Origin: Erythrobacter ramosus
Lineage (GTDB): Bacteria > Pseudomonadota > Alphaproteobacteria > Sphingomonadales > Sphingomonadaceae
Reading direction: 5' to 3'
Assembly: GCF_009828055.1 (NCBI RefSeq)
Contig: NZ_WTYB01000003.1
Location: 25,632 to 89,631, forward strand
DNA: 64,000 bases
The notes beneath the pieces were generated by a model. The model made no database searches. It was not told the DNA's origin and saw only the letters and a program-made list of their open reading frames with translations. Positions within the stretch are counted from its first letter, which is position 1. Each line of letters begins with the position of its first letter. Below are positions 8,801-16,559 of the stretch, piece by piece. Position numbers and translations under genes: made by a program.

Positions 8801-10939
8801 TCAGGAACGGGTCTCGAGAATGCTGCCGGAATCCGTCAGCGGAAACTCCAGCTGCGCCAGCACTCCGGTGTCGTGAATATCGAAGCGACCTTCGCCCTGC
8901 AATTCGTAAGGCACGCGCTCCTCGATCAGCCGCCGCCCGAAGCCTTTGCGGTTGAACTTCGTCTTGCGCTGCGGCGAGGTTTCCTGCCAGCGCAAGTTCA
9001 TCCAGGGCCTTCCGTTCTTTTCGAGAGTCGTCCACACGATCCGAATATACCCGGTATCGCCCAGCGCGCCATATTTGATCGAGTTGGTCGCGAGTTCATG
9101 GATCGCTAGTGTGACAATCTCGGCGGCATGGGGCGACAGAGCGATGGGGGGGCCGTCCAGATGATACTGATGCGGCTGGGCGGCATGGACCAGCAATTCC
9201 TCGCGCACCAGCTCGGCCAGGTCGACATTGCGGCCGGGTGAGCGAGTGAGGGTGCTCTGGGTCCGGCCCATCGCTTGCAGGCGGCCGATCAGGTGATCGA
9301 CGTAATCGCTGACATTGCGATGGCTGGGCGCCGACAGCCGGGCGACCGAACGGACCATGCCGATCAGGTTGCGTACGCGGTGCTGCAATTCGGCCACCAG
9401 TAGCCTTTGCCATTCCTCCTCGCGACGGCGCTGGGTGGTGTCGACCATCGCGCCGAGCATCCGCACCGGCCGGCCGTCGTCGTCAAACAGAAAGCGGCCG
9501 CGCGCTGACAGCCAGCGAACTTCGCCGGTAGGATGGCACACGCGGTATTCGTTGACGTATTCGCAGCCGCTTTCCATCGCTCCCCTGATCTTGTCCTCGG
9601 TGGCGCCGCGATCATCCGGGTGGACACGTTCGGACCAAATATCATAGGTCGGGACGATCTCGCCCGGCTCGTACCCTTCCATGCGGAAATGTTCGTCCGA
9701 CCAGGTCAATTCGCCGGTTTCGACATTCCAGTCCCACAGACCGACCTTGCCGATCTCGCTCGCCACCCGCAGCATTTCTGCGCCGTGGGACAACTGCTGT
9801 TCGACCTGTCGGCGGGCGGTGATGTCGGTTGCCATCCCGAACCATTCGGTGTTCTCGCCATCATCGCCGAAAACTGGGATAGCGCGCGAGGAAAGCCAGC
9901 TGAGGATTCCGTCGGCGGTCAGCACCCGGTGTTCGATCTTGAGCGGCTGGCGGTTACGGATCGCTTCGGCGAGCGCGGCCTCCACCATCGCCCGGTCGCT
10001 TTCAGGCACGAAGTCTTCAATCCAGTTGCCCGCCGCACCGCGATTGCCGAGCAGGTCTTTGCCGCCAACCTGCTCCATCTCCGTGCCTTGCGGGTTCATG
10101 CGGAAAATCAGATCGGACGTCGCTTCGATGAGGGATTGCAATCGGCCTTCGCTGTGACGCAGCGCGATTTCCATGGTCTTGCGCGGCCCGATATCCTCGA
10201 ACAGGATTCCCACCTGATAGGGTGCCTGTTGGCCGATCGGGAAAGCGAAGACATCGAACCAGCGACCCATGGCGGAGGATTCGCTCTCGAACCGCTTGGC
10301 CACCCCGCTCAAGGCGATGGTGCCATAGGTTGCCGGCCAGTGATCCTCGATATCGGGCTGCATCGAGCGCATGGTCCGGCCGATCGGGTCGATCAGGCCG
10401 GTGTGACCGACAAAAGCGTCATTGGCTTCGAGGAAGCGATAATCGACCCCGTTGCCGTCATCATCGAAGACCACCTCGATGATGCAGAAGCCTTCGTCGA
10501 TCGCATCGAACAGCAGCTTGTAGCGGGCATCGGCTTCGCGGCGTCCGGCGCGGGCGACGTGTTCGCTGGTGATGTCGCGGATTCGCACCATGATCGCCCC
10601 GCGCTGACCATGATCCATCGGGGTCAGTGCGATTTCGTAGACCAGCGGCTGATCCGACCCTTCTTCAACCAGCGTCTCAGACGTGCAGCTGGTGAGAGCG
10701 CGGGTGAAGTGTTCCGACCACTGGGTCGCGTGCTTGGGGAACCGGTCGCGCAGGCTTTGTCCGGCGAGGTCATCCAGCTTGAATAGCGTACAAAATGCCG
10801 GATTGGTCGAAAGATAGCGCCAGTCGCTATCCTGATCCTCCGCAACCTCCAGCGGTTCAAGGACGCACACAGCGTCGGGCAGCGCCTTGAAGACGGTGCT
10901 GAACAGGCTTTCGGCAGTTGCGTGTGGCAGATCCGGCAT
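8801..10939 (-). CDS. Multi-PAS HWE-family sensor histidine kinase
   Basis: A 712-residue soluble kinase without membrane segments. Four PAS-type sensor domains span roughly residues 8-125, 135-255, 270-390 and 400-520; the fourth has WDWNVETGELTWSDEHFRMEGY and a PAC-like tail. The kinase core begins with the H box ELQHRVRN; the N box carries the family's extra His (IHELATNSIKYGAL), and LRWQETSP supplies the W-x-E signature, which defines HWE kinases. The start at 10939 follows GAGGCGA; an earlier ATG adds 18 unrelated residues. The signal is unknown. HWE kinases often feed the general stress response, and an EcfG-like sigma factor lies about 6 kb away. Confidence 0.88.
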   Translation of the reverse strand: MPDLPHATAESLFSTVFKALPDAVCVLEPLEVAEDQDSDWRYLSTNPAFCTLFKLDDLAGQSLRDRFPKHATQWSEHFTRALTSCTSETLVEEGSDQPLVYEIALTPMDHGQRGAIMVRIRDITSEHVARAGRREADARYKLLFDAIDEGFCIIEVVFDDDGNGVDYRFLEANDAFVGHTGLIDPIGRTMRSMQPDIEDHWPATYGTIALSGVAKRFESESSAMGRWFDVFAFPIGQQAPYQVGILFEDIGPRKTMEIALRHSEGRLQSLIEATSDLIFRMNPQGTEMEQVGGKDLLGNRGAAGNWIEDFVPESDRAMVEAALAEAIRNRQPLKIEHRVLTADGILSWLSSRAIPVFGDDGENTEWFGMATDITARRQVEQQLSHGAEMLRVASEIGKVGLWDWNVETGELTWSDEHFRMEGYEPGEIVPTYDIWSERVHPDDRGATEDKIRGAMESGCEYVNEYRVCHPTGEVRWLSARGRFLFDDDGRPVRMLGAMVDTTQRRREEEWQRLLVAELQHRVRNLIGMVRSVARLSAPSHRNVSDYVDHLIGRLQAMGRTQSTLTRSPGRNVDLAELVREELLVHAAQPHQYHLDGPPIALSPHAAEIVTLAIHELATNSIKYGALGDTGYIRIVWTTLEKNGRPWMNLRWQETSPQRKTKFNRKGFGRRLIEERVPYELQGEGRFDIHDTGVLAQLEFPLTDSGSILETRS

Positions 10940-11091
10940 TAAGTCGCCTCTCAAGGGGGGCATAAGCGATGGGGCAGGGCACGGGATTAACATAAGTTGG
11001 TCTGGGGAAAAGCACCTGTGAGGCTACTAACGCACGATAGGGACACGCGCTCCCAGAGGCAGAGAATGGTTCGCATGCAAAGGAGCACATT

Positions 11092-11337
11092 ATGCGAATG
11101 ATCCTCACGATGGTCGCCCTCGGCGGCGCGGCCTATGCGTTGTCCCGCAAGCTGGGTGGCCGCAACAGCAGCCACGGGAATGCCGCCTATGCTGGTGGCC
11201 AGCCGCGTCAGTCCTATGATGATGTCCGCGATTCCGGCCCCGCAGCGATGCGCGATTCCCCCGGCCGCAAGTGGACGGGCGTGGACGAAGCCAGCGACCA
11301 GAGCTTTCCCGCAAGCGATCCGCCCGGCAATTACTGA
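11092..11337 (+). CDS. Small protein with C-terminal DEASDQSFPASDPP motif
   Basis: An 81-residue protein with a hydrophobic N-terminal segment (MRMILTMVALGGAAYALSRK), a Gly/Ser-rich middle and a conserved-looking C terminus, WTGVDEASDQSFPASDPPGNY. Similar SFPASDPP tails occur in many small uncharacterised bacterial proteins. AAAGGAG precedes the ATG. Function unknown. It is divergent from the HWE kinase, possibly sharing a regulatory region. Confidence 0.7.
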   Translation: MRMILTMVALGGAAYALSRKLGGRNSSHGNAAYAGGQPRQSYDDVRDSGPAAMRDSPGRKWTGVDEASDQSFPASDPPGNY

Positions 11338-11503
11338 CACCAACGCCGCAGTACCAGTGAGCGAGCCAGACGTTATGCCGGATTTGCAAGTCATCCGGTC
11401 GCACACATCATGGCCGGAATGATGATTTGGGTTAGTGTCCCTTTTTGCGTATTCGCTTCCAAGCAGGCTGGGTGTTCCAGCCTGACTTATGCCGGGATCG
11501 ATA

Positions 11504-12244
11504 ATGATGGCCACTATGACCGATGCCGGGACGGAACCATTGTTCCGGTTGCTCAGCCGCTACATGGCGCTTGACCACGCCGACCGCGTAGCGCTTTCGG
11601 CGCTGGAGACAGGCCCGATCCGCAAACTCAATGCGCGCAGTGATATTGCCCGTGAGGGGGAGAACCCCTCGGTCGTCCGCCTGCTCGTGTCGGGCTGGGC
11701 GTGCCGTTACAAGGACTTGCCGGATGGCCGCCGGCAGATCGTCGGCTTTTTCCTGCCAGGCGATTTCTGCGATCTCAATGTCTATATCCTGAGCGAGCTC
11801 GATCATTCGATCGGCGCGCTGACAGGCGTGAGGTTTTTCGAGATCGAGCCTGAGCAGTTTCAGGAAGTGATCGACCAACGCCCGAACCTGATCCGCGCGC
11901 TGCTGTGGCACGAAATGGTCGCGTCCGGTATCCAACGCCAATGGCTGCTGTCGATCGGACAACGTTCCGCGCTGGAGCGACTCGCGCATCTGTTTGTGGA
12001 GCTTTACTATCGGTTGCAGGCGGTTGGGCTGGCGACAGGGCTTACGTTTGAGTTGCCGATCACCCAGAACCACTTGGCCGAAGCCAACGGGCTAAGCCCG
12101 GTGCATCTCAATCGCACATTGCAGGAAATGCGGCGTGAGGGCTTGATCGAACTGTCCGACCGGCAGCTGAAGATCGTTGACCTTAAACACCTGAAAAAGG
12201 TGGCGATGTTCAATAGTAACTACCTGCATTTCAACCGGACATAG
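11504..12244 (+). CDS. Crp/Fnr-family transcriptional regulator (second copy)
   Basis: A regulator of about 246 residues. The N-terminal barrel contains VVRLLVSGWACRYKDLPDGRRQIVGFFLPGDFCD and the C-terminal winged helix LPITQNHLAEANGLSPVHLNRTLQEMR. It resembles the copy at 7594 in layout, including the VSGWA..Y and LSPVHLNR blocks, so they are probably paralogues. Lacking FNR-type cysteines, its ligand is unknown. Several in-frame starts are possible (11489, 11504, 11507, 11516); none has a strong ribosome site, and 11504 is chosen for a weak GGGA at good spacing. Confidence 0.83.
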   Translation: MMATMTDAGTEPLFRLLSRYMALDHADRVALSALETGPIRKLNARSDIAREGENPSVVRLLVSGWACRYKDLPDGRRQIVGFFLPGDFCDLNVYILSELDHSIGALTGVRFFEIEPEQFQEVIDQRPNLIRALLWHEMVASGIQRQWLLSIGQRSALERLAHLFVELYYRLQAVGLATGLTFELPITQNHLAEANGLSPVHLNRTLQEMRREGLIELSDRQLKIVDLKHLKKVAMFNSNYLHFNRT

Positions 12245-12382
12245 GCCACGCCGCCGCTCTAAAGCGCCAATCGGTCGCACGCGCTGGTAGATTTCGAACC
12301 CAGGTTATGGGTGATTGCGCTGGCTGCTCCAGTCCTGCGGCAACCGTTGGCAACGGACAGCCTTGGAACAGGTGGAGGCGTC

Positions 12383-12685
12383 ATGACTATCGATTGGGTG
12401 AGCATTGTCGGCACCATCGGTGCCTGTGCCTCGGTGGCGAGCTTTACGCCGCAGGCTTGGAAGATCATCCGCGAACGATCCACCAAGGGGCTGTCGCTTG
12501 CGATGTTTGCGCTGACGACCCTGGCGTTCGCAGCTTGGACGACGTTCGGGGTGCTCAAGGGCGAATGGACGCTGGTCATCCCCAACGCGATCTGCCTGTG
12601 CTTTGCCCTGTTTATTCTCGGCATGATCGCGCTGCCGCAACGCAAGACCGAAGAAGTCGCCGAAGCAATCGATCCGGTCGAGTGA
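12383..12685 (+). CDS. SemiSWEET-type sugar transporter (PQ-loop family)
   Basis: A 100-residue membrane protein with three predicted helices. SFTPQAWKIIRERSTKGLSLAMFAL carries the Pro-Gln motif and the following basic loop of SemiSWEET/MtN3 half-transporters, which dimerise to move mono- or disaccharides. The start at 12383 follows GGTGGAGG. The length matches the family. It is a single gene here; the substrate cannot be told. Confidence 0.85.
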   Translation: MTIDWVSIVGTIGACASVASFTPQAWKIIRERSTKGLSLAMFALTTLAFAAWTTFGVLKGEWTLVIPNAICLCFALFILGMIALPQRKTEEVAEAIDPVE

Positions 12686-12720
12686 TGGCCCCGCCATTGT
12701 AGCGGGGCCATCGGATCAGC

Positions 12721-13083
12721 TTAGTAGGTCACGCCATAGTAGGAATAGACCTGCTGGCCGTAACCGGCGTTGTAATCGGGTTCGTCATTATCGGCATAGC
12801 GCGGTGCGTCCTGAAGCCGATCCTTGTCGAGATCGACCACATAGCCGCCACGATCCGTGCTGTAGTTCAGCATCTTCCACGGAATCGGATAGTAATCGGC
12901 GCCGATGCCGAGAAACCCGCCGAACTGCATCACAGCATATTCAGCCTTGCCCGAACGCTTGTCGACCATGAAGTTGTTCACGGTGCCGAGCCGTTCGCCG
13001 CCCATATCATAGACAGCAGTGCCTTCGACCTTGTTCGAAGCGATCAGTTCGCGGGTTTCGCCGGTGTTGATGGTATCTGTCAT
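12721..13083 (-). CDS. PRC-barrel domain protein
   Basis: A 120-residue soluble protein. The PRC-barrel core is visible in NKVEGTAVYDMGGERLGTVNNFMVDKRSGKAEYAV and FGGFLGIGADYYPIPWKML, followed by an acidic, Tyr-rich tail ending YGQQVYSYYGVTY. PRC-barrel proteins of this form are common in alphaproteobacterial stress regulons; the molecular role is unclear. The start after GGAGGAC is preferred over an upstream reading that encodes a low-complexity Arg/Ala-rich stretch. Confidence 0.82.
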   Translation of the reverse strand: MTDTINTGETRELIASNKVEGTAVYDMGGERLGTVNNFMVDKRSGKAEYAVMQFGGFLGIGADYYPIPWKMLNYSTDRGGYVVDLDKDRLQDAPRYADNDEPDYNAGYGQQVYSYYGVTY

Positions 13084-13341
13084 GGGAATGTCCTCCGTTA
13101 GTAGGCAGGCACGATGCTGCGGCTGGGGCGGACAAGCGGCACTCACATAAATCAGCCACCTGCGCCCGCGTCCGCGAACCGCCCCAAAGCTGCGGTGGAG
13201 GGCGGCTGCGGCAGAGCCGTGCTTCTGCACGGCCTGTTCGGGCGGGAGATTTGCGCTTAAGAGAGCCGCGTTCGTCCTGGGTTCAGGCGTAGGGCGGACA
13301 AGCTTCGACCACTCTTCGCCCTTACCGTGTCCGGACTCCCG

Positions 13342-13440
13342 ATGGCCCCCACCGCCCCGATCGAGCAGGCCTATCTCGCCAACCGGACGCGCTTGCTGCG
13401 CTTTCTGCGCGCGCGCGGCGCGGGGTATGCGGCGGCGATG
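13342..13440 (+). pseudogene. 5' remnant of a FecI-like ECF sigma factor gene
   Basis: The reading frame from ATG 13342 encodes PIEQAYLANRTRLLRFLRARGAG, which closely resembles the beginning of FecI-type sigma factors (an AYL..R..LLRFL.AR start). Instead of the expected acidic DLLQE region it ends after 36 codons at 13452. The downstream sequence belongs to an unrelated barrel fragment, so the rest of the sigma gene has been lost. Confidence 0.6.
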
Positions 13441-13793
13441 CGTTGGACCTGACGGTCGAGGGCCGGTCGAGCAAGGAAGCCGGCATCAATGGCGGCGTCA
13501 CCGTCGGCGTCGATATGTGGGGTATGCAGGCGCGCGACACCGGATGGTTCCGCATCGAGGCCGAAGGCGGCTGGCGCGAATTACTGACGAGCGATCTTGG
13601 CGCAACCCGCGCGCAGTTCGGCGAAGGGGCCGAATTCACGCTGACCCCCGAAGGGCGCGATAGCGGCTGGTTCGCCCGCGCCCGCGCGCTGGGCGGGGAC
13701 GGCAGTTACAAGATCGCCGGTGAAGTCGGGCTGGAAAACCAGTTCGGCAATATCGGCTACAGTTTGCGTGCGTCGATCCGCTTCGGCTGGTGA
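13440..13793 (+). pseudogene. 3' remnant of an autotransporter-type outer-membrane barrel gene
   Basis: About 116 residues in a frame that continues upstream of any sensible start. Alternating hydrophobic strands (GINGGVTVGVDMWGM, WFRIEAEGGWREL, GSYKIAGEVGLENQ, IGYSLRASIRFGW) and a terminal aromatic residue are typical of the last strands of an autotransporter beta-barrel. There is no signal peptide or passenger. It is joined directly to a truncated FecI-like start, implying a deletion between a sigma-factor gene and an autotransporter gene. Confidence 0.6.
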
Positions 13794-13800
13794 CGCGCGC

Positions 13801-13846
13801 GGGTGCCGGCTTTGCTATGCCCCACCCGCACGTTGGGCCGGCACCC
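13801..13846. terminator. Hairpin between barrel remnant and RibB-like gene
   Basis: GGGTGCCGGC and GCCGGCACCC form a 10-bp perfect stem with a 26-base loop in the convergent gap. It probably ends transcription from one or both sides, although a U tract is lacking. Confidence 0.45.
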
Positions 13847-13876
13847 ACCTTCATATGAGACCCCAGGGAGGCTCGG

Positions 13877-14491
13877 TCAGACCCGCGCTGATTCCAGACG
13901 GACGATCAATGCGCTGATTTCGGCGACGGCCAGATCATGGGCCGCGATAAGTTCGCCGATATCGTCGATCCGCGCCATCTCGCCATCATCGCGCATGATC
14001 GAACAGATCACCGCCGCGTCCCCTGCGCCAGCCATCCGCGCCAGATCGATCGCTGCCTCGCATGCCGCCGGACGGGCGAGCACGCCGCCGCTCTGGCCGA
14101 TCAGCGGGAAGACGTGGCCGGGAGAATGGATGTCGGCATTGCTCGCTCCCTCGGCCATTGCGACCTGCACGGTATGCGCCCGGTCCGCAGCGGAGATGCC
14201 GGTAGACACGCCCTCGGCCGCTTCGATCGAGCGGGCGAAAGGCCGCCCGGTCTGGCGCGCGGTGCCGGGGTTCACCAAGGTGAGGCCCAGCTGATCGGCA
14301 CGCTCCGGCGTGACCGCCAGACAGATCAGCCCGCGCCCGTGAGTGGCCATGAAATTGATCGCTTCGGGCGTGACGTGCTTTGCAGCACACATCAGGTCGA
14401 TGTCCCCGCCGCGCAGCCGGTCGCCCGAAATCACCACGATCCGCCCCGCGGCAACAGCGGCAAGCGCCGCGTCGAAAACCGCGTTGGTCAC
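13877..14491 (-). CDS. Degenerate RibB-like (DHBP synthase fold) protein in the sulfoquinovose locus
   Basis: A 204-residue protein clearly related to 3,4-dihydroxy-2-butanone-4-phosphate synthase: TPEAINFMATHGRGLICLAVT, SIEAAEGVSTGISAADR, SPGHVFPLIGQSGGVL and DDGEMAR all match. The catalytic acidic loop of RibB (DDEDRENEGD) is replaced by GDRLRGGDID. By hand alignment to E. coli RibB, Arg37 and Asp42 are kept but metal ligand Glu38 becomes Gly, Glu40 becomes Asp, Arg150 becomes Ser and Glu174 becomes Ser; His153 remains. It may be inactive, altered, or a flavin-supply accessory. Its ATG overlaps the flavin reductase stop (ATGA). Last gene of the minus-strand operon. Confidence 0.8.
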   Translation of the reverse strand: MTNAVFDAALAAVAAGRIVVISGDRLRGGDIDLMCAAKHVTPEAINFMATHGRGLICLAVTPERADQLGLTLVNPGTARQTGRPFARSIEAAEGVSTGISAADRAHTVQVAMAEGASNADIHSPGHVFPLIGQSGGVLARPAACEAAIDLARMAGAGDAAVICSIMRDDGEMARIDDIGELIAAHDLAVAEISALIVRLESARV

Positions 14492-15060
14492 GCCAGATCC
14501 CTTCCGGCAGCAAAGCTCTTGGCGCCGAGCACCACCTGCTTGCCGACCAGTTCCAGCTGGCCCCGCGCGCGTTCATCAAGGCATTCGCCGTCGGGCGAGA
14601 ACAGCCCGCGATAGGTGCGGATCGTCGCGCCCATCGGGGTCGGCCAGCCGCGCAGGGCATGGGTGATCGCGCGCATAGTGAGCAGGGTCGACATCGACGC
14701 CTGATCGCCGAACGCTGTGGCAATCAGCCCGACCGCACGGCCATCAAGGTAAGGGCGCTCGTCTCGCGAAAGGTCTTCCAGGTAATCGAGCGCGTTCTTC
14801 ACCACGCCCGAAATCGTGCCGTGATACCCCGGCGCCGCAATCAGCAAGCCATCAGCTGCGCGCACCGCTGCGACCATCTCGGCCCCTTGCGAAGGATCGT
14901 GCAGCGGGCCGAGGTAGTGAGGCAGCGCGGTCAGATATTCGCCGCCGAACACCGTCACTTCCGCCCCTTCGCTCGCGGCAATTCCGGCAGCGAGGCGCAG
15001 CGCCTGCTCGGTGGACGAGCCGGGGTTGACCGTGCCGCCAAGGGCTACGATTCGGGTCAT
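14488..15060 (-). CDS. NAD(P)H-dependent FMN reductase, likely partner of the SQ monooxygenase
   Basis: A 190-residue flavodoxin-like protein of the SsuE/NADPH-dependent FMN reductase family: GGTVNPGSSTEQALRLAA at the FMN-phosphate loop, then AAPGYHGTISGVVKNALDYLEDL. It would supply FMNH2 to a two-component monooxygenase; the matching monooxygenase lies at 25648 in the same locus, giving the role of SmoA in the sulfo-ASMO pathway. The start at 15060 overlaps glpD's stop by four bases, and the stop overlaps the RibB-like start, so three genes are translationally coupled. Confidence 0.85.
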   Translation of the reverse strand: MTRIVALGGTVNPGSSTEQALRLAAGIAASEGAEVTVFGGEYLTALPHYLGPLHDPSQGAEMVAAVRAADGLLIAAPGYHGTISGVVKNALDYLEDLSRDERPYLDGRAVGLIATAFGDQASMSTLLTMRAITHALRGWPTPMGATIRTYRGLFSPDGECLDERARGQLELVGKQVVLGAKSFAAGRDLA

Positions 15061-16559
15061 GCGGGGGTAATCCTTTCGGTGATGTAGGCAGCGAGCCGCG
15101 CGGTTTGCGCGTCCGTGAAATGCAGGCCGAGCTTGGTCCGCCGCCACAGCACGTCAGCGGCAGTGCGGGCCCATTCGCGGGTGATGAGGTAGTCGATCTC
15201 AGCGGCGGTCAGTCCGTGGCCGAAAGCCTCACCCAAGTCAGCCGCGCTGGCGGCATCGCCTAGGAACGTGGCGGCCGAAGTACCGTAAAGGCGGATCAGG
15301 CGGTAAGCCTCGACCTCGCCCAGAAATGGATAGCGCACGGTCAGATCAGCGGCGAGGGCGGGCGCATCGAACCGCTCGAAATCGCCGCCGGGCAGGAATG
15401 CCTTGCCCGTCCAGTCCTCGCCTTTCAGCACTGGCAGGAAGGGCTCGAGCTGGCGGATCGCCTCGGCGGCGAGTTCGCGATAGGTAGTGATTTTGCCGCC
15501 GAACACCGAGAGTAGCGGAGCCGCGCCGTCCGCTCCGCCGTCGAGTTCGAAGCTGTAGCCGCGGGTCGCCGCCTCCGGCTTGCCCGAGCCATCGTCGATC
15601 AGCGGGCGCACCCCGGAATAGGTCCAGACGACATCGGCGGGGGTGACGGGCTTGCGGAAATACTCCGACGCGCCTGCGCACAGGTAAGCGATTTCCTCCG
15701 CACTGGCGCGCACTTCGTCAAGGCTGCCATCGTGATCGACATCAGTGGTGCCGATCAGGGTGAAGTCCTGTTCGTAAGGGATCGCAAAGAAAATCCGCCC
15801 GTCGGGCAGTTGGAAGAAATAGGCGTAGTCGTGGTCGAACAGCTTGCGGACAACGATGTGCGAGCCGCGCACCAGTCGCATCTTCTGCGCCGAAGGCTCG
15901 CCTGCGCGGCCCAGCAGATCAAGCACGCGCGGGCCGGCGGCATTGACGACGGCGCGGGCGTGGAAGGTCTCGCCCCCCGATTCGATCCGCCAATGTTCGT
16001 CCTCGCGGGTGAGCGCCGTCACCTCGCAGCGGGTGCGCACCTCGGCTCCGCGATCCGCTGCGTCGCGGGCGTTGAGCACCACCAGCCGCGCATCATCCAC
16101 CCAGCCATCGGAATAGGCAAAGGCGCGGGTATATGCGGGCTTGAGCGGCGCGCCGGCGGGGTGGCGGGTCAGGTCGACACCCTCGGCAGACGGCAGATAT
16201 TTGCGGCCGCCGATATGGTCATACAGGAACAGGCCCAGCCGCAGCAGCCAGCGTGGGCGCAAGCCCGGGCGGTGGGGCAGGATGAAGCGCAGCGGCCAGA
16301 TGATGTGCGGCGCAATGCCCCACAGCACCTCACGCTCGGTCAGCGCCTCGCGTACCAGAGAGAATTCGTAATGTTCGAGGTAGCGCAAGCCGCCGTGGAT
16401 CAGCTTGGTGGAATTGGACGAGGTGCCTTCCGCCAGATCTCCGCGTTCGAGCAGCAGCACCTTGGCCCCGCGCCCGGCGGCATCGCGGGCGATGCCTGCG
16501 CCGTTCACGCCGCCGCCGATCACCGCAAGGTCGAACATCGCTGAGGTAGGCTCAGGCAT
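15057..16559 (-). CDS. glpD: FAD-dependent glycerol-3-phosphate dehydrogenase
   Basis: A 500-residue enzyme oxidising glycerol-3-phosphate to dihydroxyacetone phosphate at the membrane and feeding electrons to quinone. The N-terminal FAD site FDLAVIGGGVNGAGIARDAAG, STKLIHGGLRYLE, FFAIPYEQDFTLIGTTD and GGKITTYRELAAEA are family signatures; the C-terminal helical domain is complete. Its start overlaps the YeiH stop by one base (TGATG), and its stop overlaps the FMN reductase. In this locus it would process glycerol released from SQ-glycerol, although no glycerol kinase gene is in view. Confidence 0.92.
   Translation of the reverse strand: MPEPTSAMFDLAVIGGGVNGAGIARDAAGRGAKVLLLERGDLAEGTSSNSTKLIHGGLRYLEHYEFSLVREALTEREVLWGIAPHIIWPLRFILPHRPGLRPRWLLRLGLFLYDHIGGRKYLPSAEGVDLTRHPAGAPLKPAYTRAFAYSDGWVDDARLVVLNARDAADRGAEVRTRCEVTALTREDEHWRIESGGETFHARAVVNAAGPRVLDLLGRAGEPSAQKMRLVRGSHIVVRKLFDHDYAYFFQLPDGRIFFAIPYEQDFTLIGTTDVDHDGSLDEVRASAEEIAYLCAGASEYFRKPVTPADVVWTYSGVRPLIDDGSGKPEAATRGYSFELDGGADGAAPLLSVFGGKITTYRELAAEAIRQLEPFLPVLKGEDWTGKAFLPGGDFERFDAPALAADLTVRYPFLGEVEAYRLIRLYGTSAATFLGDAASAADLGEAFGHGLTAAEIDYLITREWARTAADVLWRRTKLGLHFTDAQTARLAAYITERITPA

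Noticed and set aside
9533..10786. Long plus-strand open frame opposite the HWE kinase
   Set aside because: Codon pattern is the mirror of the kinase gene in GC-rich DNA; the translation has no family signature, while the kinase shows four PAS domains and full HWE motifs.
1..13100. EcfG-type promoters (GGAAC, 16-17 bases, GTT) upstream of stress genes
   Set aside because: GGAAC occurrences were checked by eye near the GlsB-like, DUF4142, SemiSWEET and antiporter genes, but none had a matching GTT at proper spacing.
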